DNA of 37,229 nucleotides from Deltaproteobacteria bacterium. GTDB lineage: Bacteria > UBA10199 > JADGCS01. Below the pieces are notes generated by a model. That model did not search any database, had not been told where the DNA came from, and was given only the letters and a program-made list of their open reading frames with translations. Positions within the stretch are counted from its first letter, which is position 1. Each line of letters opens with the position of its first letter. A program made the translations under genes and the position numbers. Shown here piece by piece: positions 24,979 to 32,411 of the stretch. Location of the stretch: assembly GCA_015228875.1 (NCBI GenBank), contig JADGCS010000039.1, positions 1 through 37,229 of the forward strand, read 5' to 3'.

Positions 24979-27900
24979 ATGGATACAGGACTACTAAAAA
25001 AATTCGCACAATCAGCACGACGCCAGCTTATGGAACAGGTGTCTGTGCAGATAGACAGGGTCCTAAAGACCGATAGTGGCGAATTGCGTGAACGAGCCAA
25101 GGCTATCGAAGAACTCAAAAGACAGATTGCCACCAGTTCAAAACAGGCCGTCATAGAGCGTGTTGCCTACACATGGTTTAACCGGTTTTGTGCGCTCAGG
25201 TTCATGGATGTAAACGGCTACACCAAGGTCAGGGTTGTTTCGCCCACCGAGGGTTTTACACTGCCCGAAATTCTTGCCGAGGCCAAACAGGGGCACATTG
25301 ACGAGACCATCAGATCAGCTGTGAATGAAAAAAATGTGTCTGACCTGTTGACGGGCAGAGTGTCGTCTCGTGATGCCCAGTCAGAGGTCTACCAACAGCT
25401 CTTGGTTGCGGCCTGCAATTATTATCATTCAGTTATGCCTTTTTTGTTTGAGCGGATTGATGATTATACAGAGCTTCTGATGCCAGAGGATTTGCTGTCG
25501 GACAGTTCAATTCTTACCGCTACGCGGGAAGCTCTTACGTTCGATGCATGCAAAGATGTTGAGGTAATAGGCTGGCTCTATCAGTTTTATATTTCGGAGC
25601 GAAAGGACGAGGTCATGGCCCGCAAGAGTGCCGTGCCTACCGAGGACATTCCCGCAGTTACCCAACTTTTTACTCCTCACTGGATCGTTAGCTATCTTGT
25701 CGAAAACTCTCTCGGTCGGCTCTGGTTATTGAATCGTCCAAACTCTAGGCTGCGTGAACACATGCCCTACTACATCGAGGGAGAACCCGAGACCGACTTT
25801 CTCAAAATCACCAAACCCGAAGAAATCCGCCTGTGCGATCCCGCCTGCGGAAGCGGGCACATGCTTACATACGCTTTTGATTTACTTACATTGATTTATG
25901 AAGAGGAAGGCTACGCGCCCACCGAGATCCCCGCCCTTATCCTGCGACACAATTTATACGGGCTCGAAATTTGCCCCCGCGCCGCCCAGCTCGCTCAGCT
26001 GGCCCTCATCTTCAAGGCGCGAGAAAAGTCCCGTCGATTTTTTGAGTCTGAACACATTGTTAGGCCAAACATCATTGAACTATGTAATGTGTGTTTTACA
26101 GAGAACGAGCTAAAGGATTATGTGAAGGAACTTGATTTGGGCGCGCTCTTTGATCAGCCAGTAATCGATCTGTTGCATCAATTTAAGGAGGCGAAGAACT
26201 TTGGATCGCTCATCCAGCCGTGTCTGGCAGAACAGGCCATTGCCGACGTTCGCCGCGCCATTGAGGCGAAGGATGTTGGTGGCCAGCTATTTCTACATGA
26301 CACGCACATCAAAGTTCAGCGCGTACTCGCACAAGCTGAGGCACTCACACAGAGGTATCACGTTGTCGTGGCCAATCCGCCGTATATGGGTCGCAATGCG
26401 ATGAACGCACAAATGCGAGTTCACGCCGACGAGGCTTTCCCCAATGCAAAACTCGATCTCTACGCGATGTTCATTGAGAGGAATCGCCAACTCGCTGTGC
26501 GCGGTGGTTTTTTCGCCATGATTACCATGCATAGCTGGATGTTTCTTGGATCATTCAAGGCATTGAGATCATCGTTGGTAGCTGAGGAAAGCCTTCGAGG
26601 CGCGCTTCACTTGGGGCCGCGTGCTTTTGATAGCATCGGTGGTGAGGTAGTGCAGACTGTTGCCTTCGTATTTCAACACTTTCCGTCATACGACTCGGCA
26701 GCGACGATTTTGCGACTCGTTGATGGCGGGAGTGAGCGGGAGAAAGTTGAGCTGCTTATTTCCACCCTCGCGAATCCGAAGAGTCCGCTACGCTATACGA
26801 CAAAACCAGGTAGCTTTTCAGATTTCCCTGATAGCGTGTTTGGTTACTGGTTGAGCAACCGCGCACGAGAAGCTTTCAAAAATGGAAAGCCGCTCGCGTC
26901 TATTGCCAAGCCTCGCCAAGGTCTCGCAACTACAAACAACAGCATGTTCCTGCGATTCTGGCACGAGGCGCCCATTGGTAACGTGAAGTTCGACTCCGCG
27001 GACATGAAGGAGTGCGTTTCATCACGGGCTCGGTGGTATCCAGTGAATAAGGGAGGCACATTCCGTCGATGGTATGGCAACCACGACTACTTGGTTGATT
27101 TCTCCAACGGTGGGAAAGCGATTTGTGACTATATCGACAACACTCCGGGTGTCAGAGTTAAATCGTCCGGCAGAGTCATTAATAGGGAGTTCTATTTCCG
27201 CGAAGGAATAACGTGGTCTTCTTTGGGAACATCGTTTTTAGCAATGCGGTATTCGCCCCCGGGACGAATTTTCGAGACCAAGTGTTCAACTTGTTTTTTT
27301 GAGTCTCACGAGACCCTACTTGAAACACTCGGCTTTACAAACTCGGTGTTGGTAAATCCCTACATCGCCATTTTGGCTCCAACATTGGATTTTCATGAAG
27401 GGCCAGTGGGAAGTCTTCCAATCATTTGCACTGGGCGAGAGGAGATTCCTCACAACGTAAAACAATGCATCGCACTCGCTCGCGCTGACTGGGACAACTT
27501 CGAAACCTCGTGGGACTTTCGCGACCAGCCGTTGCTGCGGCCGGGGCTGAAGGGAGCGACGCTGGAAGAGAGTTGGCGGAATTGGGAGGCGCAGAGCACC
27601 GCTGCAATCCGCCAGATGCAGGAATTGGAGACAGAAAATAACAGGCTCTTCATTACCGCCTACGGCCTCGAAGGCGAGTTGCAGCCCGAAGTACCAGAAG
27701 ATCAAATTACTCTTGCCAGAGCCGAAGTGAAAAAGGATATGGCCGCCTTCCTTTCCTATGCCGTCGGCTGCATGCTGGGCCGCTATTCATTGGATAAACC
27801 CGGCCTGATCCTTGCCAACAAAGGCGAAACGCTTGAAGACTATCTTAAAATTATTTTCAAACCAACTTTCACGCCAGACAAAGATAATGTGATCCCCATA

Positions 27901-28464
27901 GTGGATGGTGATTGGTTTACGGATGACATCGTTGCACGTTTTAAAGAGTTTTTGCGCATCACGTTTGGTGATGAACACTATCAGGAAAATATAGATTTTG
28001 TTGAAACAGCTATTGGCAAAGACCTGCGCAATTACTTTTTTAAAGATTTTTATAAAGACCACATCAAAACCTACAAAAAACGTCCCATTTATTGGATGTT
28101 CACCAGCCCCAACAGCAGTTTTAATGCCCTGATCTACATGCACCGGTATCGTCCCGATACCGTGAGTGTTGTCCTCAACGATTATTTGCGAGAATATCGC
28201 ACAAAACTAGAAGCCTACAAGGCCAGCCAGGAGCAAGTCAGTATTAGTGCTGCATCAACGGCTGGTGAAAAAACCAAGGCCCTCAAAGAAATCGAAAAGC
28301 TCCGTAAGGTGATTCAGGAACTGGATGCTTATGAAAGAGACATCTTATACCCACTGGCCGCACAACAACTGGCGATTGATCTGGATGATGGTGTTAAGGT
28401 CAATTATGTAAAGTTTGGTAGGGCCCTGAAGAAAATACCGGGGTTGGATGAAACAGAAGAATAA
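24979..28464 (+). CDS. pglX: BREX-1 adenine-specific DNA methyltransferase PglX
   Basis: 1161 residues, normal for BREX type 1 PglX. It methylates adenine N6 on one strand of a non-palindromic site so that BREX can tell self from phage DNA. The SAM-binding motif I is DPACGSGHM at residues 287-295, and the catalytic motif IV is NPPY at residues 466-469. The N-terminal region (FNRFCALRFMDVNGY) is typical of PglX, and the region after the catalytic motif should include target recognition. The gene follows brxC without a gap. The segment about 25640-27750 looks richer in CTC, CGC and TCG than either end, suggesting a recombined middle and target-recognition region. This is a visual impression. 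Confidence 0.96.
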   Translation: MDTGLLKKFAQSARRQLMEQVSVQIDRVLKTDSGELRERAKAIEELKRQIATSSKQAVIERVAYTWFNRFCALRFMDVNGYTKVRVVSPTEGFTLPEILAEAKQGHIDETIRSAVNEKNVSDLLTGRVSSRDAQSEVYQQLLVAACNYYHSVMPFLFERIDDYTELLMPEDLLSDSSILTATREALTFDACKDVEVIGWLYQFYISERKDEVMARKSAVPTEDIPAVTQLFTPHWIVSYLVENSLGRLWLLNRPNSRLREHMPYYIEGEPETDFLKITKPEEIRLCDPACGSGHMLTYAFDLLTLIYEEEGYAPTEIPALILRHNLYGLEICPRAAQLAQLALIFKAREKSRRFFESEHIVRPNIIELCNVCFTENELKDYVKELDLGALFDQPVIDLLHQFKEAKNFGSLIQPCLAEQAIADVRRAIEAKDVGGQLFLHDTHIKVQRVLAQAEALTQRYHVVVANPPYMGRNAMNAQMRVHADEAFPNAKLDLYAMFIERNRQLAVRGGFFAMITMHSWMFLGSFKALRSSLVAEESLRGALHLGPRAFDSIGGEVVQTVAFVFQHFPSYDSAATILRLVDGGSEREKVELLISTLANPKSPLRYTTKPGSFSDFPDSVFGYWLSNRAREAFKNGKPLASIAKPRQGLATTNNSMFLRFWHEAPIGNVKFDSADMKECVSSRARWYPVNKGGTFRRWYGNHDYLVDFSNGGKAICDYIDNTPGVRVKSSGRVINREFYFREGITWSSLGTSFLAMRYSPPGRIFETKCSTCFFESHETLLETLGFTNSVLVNPYIAILAPTLDFHEGPVGSLPIICTGREEIPHNVKQCIALARADWDNFETSWDFRDQPLLRPGLKGATLEESWRNWEAQSTAAIRQMQELETENNRLFITAYGLEGELQPEVPEDQITLARAEVKKDMAAFLSYAVGCMLGRYSLDKPGLILANKGETLEDYLKIIFKPTFTPDKDNVIPIVDGDWFTDDIVARFKEFLRITFGDEHYQENIDFVETAIGKDLRNYFFKDFYKDHIKTYKKRPIYWMFTSPNSSFNALIYMHRYRPDTVSVVLNDYLREYRTKLEAYKASQEQVSISAASTAGEKTKALKEIEKLRKVIQELDAYERDILYPLAAQQLAIDLDDGVKVNYVKFGRALKKIPGLDETEE

Positions 28465-28496
28465 TATTTGAAAGTGTATATTTGTAAGAGGAGTTT

Positions 28497-29648
28497 ATGG
28501 TTAAAGCAAAACACAAACTAGAGTTTGAAAAGCTGGTTGAGTTGTTTGAGCAGACACAGAGCGAATTGCAAAATCAGGCGGCTCGTTCAATTGATATTGT
28601 GTTGGTTGTTCGTAACTGGTTATTTGGTTGGTATATTGTGGAGTATGAACAAGGAGGAGCTGAACGGGCTCAGTTGTATGGAAAAGCGTTGATAGAACAG
28701 CTCTCCGCAAGACTGGAAAACCAAGGAATAAAAGGGATTTCGCCTACCAATTTGAGGAAATGCAGGGAATTTTATCAGGCTTATGATGAGATTCAACAGG
28801 CACTGCCTGTTAAATCTATTATTCCCAAAATAGATGACCAAAAGATTCGACAGGTATTGCCTGTCAAATCTTTTCAAATGATACACCAGCCTGAAATTTT
28901 ACAGACGGTGGCTACAAAATTGGCAAGTCACTTTGTGCTGGGCTGGACGCACTATGTAGCTTTACTCGCGGTCAAAAATACAGAAGAACGCCGTTTTTAT
29001 GAACTGGAAGCGGCTAAAAATGGTTGGGGCTATAGGGAGCTGGAGCGGCAAATCAATTCGGCACTCTATGAACGGCTGGCACTCAGCCGCGATAAAGAGG
29101 AAGTTAAGAGATTGTCCACTCATGGTCAGGTTGTAGAAAAGCCCAGTGATGTGATTAAGAGTCCCTATATTCTTGAATTTACCGGATTAGAAGAGCAAAA
29201 ATCATACAGTGAGCATGATCTGGAGACTGCGCTGATTGACAAGATTGAGCACTTTCTTTTGGAGTTGGGGAAAGGCTTCCTTTTTGAGTCGCGTCAAAAA
29301 CGGTTTACCTTCGATAACCGTCACTTCTATGTGGATTTGGTCTTTTATAATCGTCTGCTGCACTCGTATGTCATTATTGACCTCAAGATTGGTGATCTGA
29401 AGCATCAGGATCTTGGCCAGATGCAGATGTATGTGAACTACTTTGATCGCTTTGTAAAAACAGAGGATGAAAAACCGACGGTTGGTATTCTGCTTTGTCT
29501 GACCAAAAGTGATGAGTTGGTTGAACTAACCCTTCCCAAAAACTCAAATATTTACGCATCCGAATATCAACTCTATCTACCTTCCAAAGAACAACTAAAA
29601 AAACAAATGGAAGAAGCACAACGGGATTGGGAGGCTCATCATGAATGA
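28497..29648 (+). CDS. DUF1016 (YhcG-type) PD-(D/E)XK nuclease
   Basis: 383 residues. The N-terminal DUF1016_N domain (VVRNWLFGWYIVEYEQGGAERAQLYGKALIEQLS) is probably DNA-binding. The C-terminal domain is a PD-(D/E)XK nuclease fold with ESRQKRF, D280 in YVDLVFYN, and D295-x-K297 in VIIDLKIG. These are the positions expected for metal binding and catalysis, so an active nuclease is plausible. GAGGAG gives a strong ribosome-binding site. Two near-copies of QALPVKS (residues about 100-105 and 119-124) form a small internal repeat. DUF1016 genes are often passengers in type I restriction and other defence loci. Here it separates pglX from pglZ, on the same strand, and may be an add-on effector or an independent cargo gene. 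Confidence 0.9.
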   Translation: MVKAKHKLEFEKLVELFEQTQSELQNQAARSIDIVLVVRNWLFGWYIVEYEQGGAERAQLYGKALIEQLSARLENQGIKGISPTNLRKCREFYQAYDEIQQALPVKSIIPKIDDQKIRQVLPVKSFQMIHQPEILQTVATKLASHFVLGWTHYVALLAVKNTEERRFYELEAAKNGWGYRELERQINSALYERLALSRDKEEVKRLSTHGQVVEKPSDVIKSPYILEFTGLEEQKSYSEHDLETALIDKIEHFLLELGKGFLFESRQKRFTFDNRHFYVDLVFYNRLLHSYVIIDLKIGDLKHQDLGQMQMYVNYFDRFVKTEDEKPTVGILLCLTKSDELVELTLPKNSNIYASEYQLYLPSKEQLKKQMEEAQRDWEAHHE

Positions 29649-29734
29649 CGGAATGACAAAGATTTGCCTGATTTGGAAAAGATGGATTGGAATATGGTTT
29701 ATGAAAAATATTGGGCAGACAATATGATGATGAA

Positions 29735-29776
29735 GTTGTCCCACAGCCTGTGGGACAACTGCTGTGGGGCACAGCA
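29735..29776. repeat. Two tandem hairpins between DUF1016 gene and pglZ
   Basis: GTTGTCCCACA (29735-29745) pairs perfectly with TGTGGGACAAC (29749-29759) across a three-base loop. TGCTGTG (29760-29766) pairs with CACAGCA (29770-29776) across GGG. They occupy the 230-base gap before pglZ, the only long gap in the operon. They could attenuate transcription into pglZ, protect an RNA end, or mark the insertion of the DUF1016 gene. No T-run follows, so a simple terminator is less likely. Confidence 0.8.
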
Positions 29777-29878
29777 AGGGAAATGGTGGTTCGGTAGAAA
29801 GTTCGGTGGAAAACGAAAAAACAATGTTATAACAGACGCTTGTAACACCGCCGCAGTTGGTCTCAGAAAAGGGGAAAA

Positions 29879-32398
29879 ATGGAAAGTAAAATGATCCATA
29901 ACATCACGCAGGCGCTCGAAAGGCGGTTTGAAAAACATCGCATTGTCTTTTGGTACGACGACAAAGAAGAATGTTGTGACTTGTTTGAATCACTCAGTCT
30001 GCCCGACGTGACAAAAAAGATCATTGCCAACAACGAATTTGGTCTCAAATATACCATTCTCAAAGAATACCCACAAAAAAAGTTTTTGTTATACAAAAAA
30101 GGACCGCGCCCCAGTGATCTTGACGACTGGCTGTTAGATATTCTTCTTGCCAACGAAGAATTCAAAACCGATCAGGCATCTTTCTGGCTTGATGAGTTAG
30201 GATTGGATGACAGTTATGCTGATTTGGTCAGAGACCACGCCTGTTTTTTTGACGATTTCAAAAGGGTTAACGAATTAAAATCACAAATGGTGGGGACTGA
30301 AGAGTCGTATCAAGATCTGCAAATCAAGATGATGGCTGTTTGCGTGCAGACAGATGATGTTTTAGTGGATAGTGTTGTTCAAGCCCTGCTGAACGAATTG
30401 GCCCAGAACAAAAGTGAATTCATTGACCTGGTCACTCAATGCTCCTTGGACAAAATATTATATCAGGTCCTCAAACAAAGGTATGCCTATCAATCAACAT
30501 CGCCCGGTGTTAAAGACTTTGCCATCATGCTTTTTGGGTCTTGTTTTTCAATGAGCGTTGGCATGACTGGCAAGCTCAATCAGGACGCCATGGCCCTGTT
30601 TAGACAATGGAAAAATAATGTAAAAAGTCAGGATGCCTTTGTAACCTTGTCTGGGGAGTATGAAAAGATTCTCGGTGTTGAAACTCAAATGCGCAATATA
30701 GATTATAAGGATATTGTTCATGTTGATTATTTTGAGGTCGTTGATGGCAAAATTCTCAAGGCCCTTGTTGATGGCAGCATAAAGCAGACCATGATGCCAA
30801 CCGAGTGTCAGGAGATTGTTCGGCGGCGTCTGGGGGGTTTTAGGTTTAAAGAACATTATGTTTATCTGTATAAAGCGATTGATGTGGCCAGCCAGTTCAT
30901 GTCCATTTTGGAAGCTACGGATTTGCACATGAGCGATATGGCTGATGGCGTGTCACGGTATGCCAAGACATGGTACAGGGTGGATCAGCTCTATCGTCAA
31001 TTTATTTATAATATTAACAAGTCAGGCCAGATCACAATTGTTCAGGACCTGGTCAATAAGGTAGAGAATCTCTATTCAAACAAATATCTGCTGACTCTTA
31101 ATGACAGATGGCAGGAGGTGCTGGACAAGACACCCAAATGGACTGGCGGAGGCGCAACATCGCAGGCCAAATTTTTTGATCATGTCATAAAAGGCAGCTA
31201 TTTTGCCAAAAACAAAAAAGTTTATGTCATCATATCAGATGCCCTGCGCTACGAGATTGGCGATGAACTGGCCATGAGAATACGGCAGGAAGACAAATTT
31301 GAGGCAGAGACAGGTCCAATGTTGACCCTGCTCCCTTCTACGACGGCCATTGGCATGGCTGCACTGCTCCCCAATGTTCAAATAGAAATTATTGGTGAGA
31401 CTGGCGATGTCTTGGTTGATGGCATGAGTACACAGGGTTCAAACAACAGACTTAAAGTGCTGCAAGTAAAACTGGGTGAAAGTGCCAGGGTTGTTTTGGC
31501 CAGTGATTTTGTGAATTTTACCAAAGAAGAAAGCCGAAATCTTGTGAGAGACTTTAACGCGGTATATATCTATCACAATCATATTGATGCTACGGGCGAT
31601 AAACGAGACTCAGAACACAGGGTATTTGATGCGGTCGAGGATTCGATAACCGAAATCATCAAAATAATAAAAAAACTCACCAACGCCAATGCCACAAATG
31701 TTGTGGTTACGGCGGATCATGGTTTTATTTATCAAAACCAGACAACCGATGAGAGTGACTTTGCCGAAGCCGAGGCCAGAGGTGTCCAAATATATAAAAC
31801 TGACAGGAGATATATACTGGGCAAAGGCTTAGACGAACAAAAGGGACTTAAAAAATATCTGGCGGGGTATTTTGGCCTCAAGGGAGATCTTGAGATTCAA
31901 GTGCCAAAATCAATCAACAGGCTACGCCAAAAAGGATCGGGTAGTCGCTATGTTCATGGGGGAAGCTCATTGCAGGAAATTGTCGTGCCCGTGGTCAAGA
32001 TTAACAAAACAAGACAAGAGGATGTTGAGCTGGTTGATGTTGAAATCATACGGGGCAGTACAAGCCTCATTACATCTGGGCAGTTGGCCGTTGTGTTTTA
32101 TCAGACGAGATCAGTGATAGAAAAGACCCAGCCGCGTGAACTTAGGGCGGGTATTTATTCATCCACTGGTGTTTTGGTTTCTGACCAGCATCATCTGGTG
32201 TTTAACAGTGCATCAGAATTGGGCCGTGAACGTGAGACACAGGTGCAGTTTATAATGACCAAAGAGGCCAACAACTTTAATAATCAAGAGGTGATTCTTA
32301 AACTCGAAAAACAAGAAAAAGAAACATCACATTATACTAAATACAAATCCGTTTGTTATACGATTCGCAGATCAATAACATCGGATTTTGATTTTTAA
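29879..32398 (+). CDS. pglZ: BREX-1 protein PglZ, alkaline phosphatase superfamily
   Basis: 839 residues, normal for BREX type 1 PglZ. The alkaline-phosphatase-fold core shows VYVIISDALRYEIGDE (metal-binding D454) and VVVTADHGFIYQ (D613, H614), with YIYHNHIDATGD between them. These are the expected metal ligands of a phosphatase or nuclease of this superfamily. The N-terminal segment MIHNITQALERRFEKHRIVFWYDDKEE is the usual PglZ beginning. The ATG follows AAGGGG. PglZ is part of the core that works with PglX and BrxC to license methylation and block phage replication. The stop is 13 bases before the brxL start. Confidence 0.96.
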   Translation: MESKMIHNITQALERRFEKHRIVFWYDDKEECCDLFESLSLPDVTKKIIANNEFGLKYTILKEYPQKKFLLYKKGPRPSDLDDWLLDILLANEEFKTDQASFWLDELGLDDSYADLVRDHACFFDDFKRVNELKSQMVGTEESYQDLQIKMMAVCVQTDDVLVDSVVQALLNELAQNKSEFIDLVTQCSLDKILYQVLKQRYAYQSTSPGVKDFAIMLFGSCFSMSVGMTGKLNQDAMALFRQWKNNVKSQDAFVTLSGEYEKILGVETQMRNIDYKDIVHVDYFEVVDGKILKALVDGSIKQTMMPTECQEIVRRRLGGFRFKEHYVYLYKAIDVASQFMSILEATDLHMSDMADGVSRYAKTWYRVDQLYRQFIYNINKSGQITIVQDLVNKVENLYSNKYLLTLNDRWQEVLDKTPKWTGGGATSQAKFFDHVIKGSYFAKNKKVYVIISDALRYEIGDELAMRIRQEDKFEAETGPMLTLLPSTTAIGMAALLPNVQIEIIGETGDVLVDGMSTQGSNNRLKVLQVKLGESARVVLASDFVNFTKEESRNLVRDFNAVYIYHNHIDATGDKRDSEHRVFDAVEDSITEIIKIIKKLTNANATNVVVTADHGFIYQNQTTDESDFAEAEARGVQIYKTDRRYILGKGLDEQKGLKKYLAGYFGLKGDLEIQVPKSINRLRQKGSGSRYVHGGSSLQEIVVPVVKINKTRQEDVELVDVEIIRGSTSLITSGQLAVVFYQTRSVIEKTQPRELRAGIYSSTGVLVSDQHHLVFNSASELGRERETQVQFIMTKEANNFNNQEVILKLEKQEKETSHYTKYKSVCYTIRRSITSDFDF

Positions 32399-32411
32399 CG
32401 GGAGTTTGGAC

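Noticed and set aside
29664..29894. A 76-codon open frame between the DUF1016 gene and pglZ
   Set aside because: It spans the two hairpins and runs into the pglZ start, has no ribosome-binding site, and shows no recognisable family; more likely chance.
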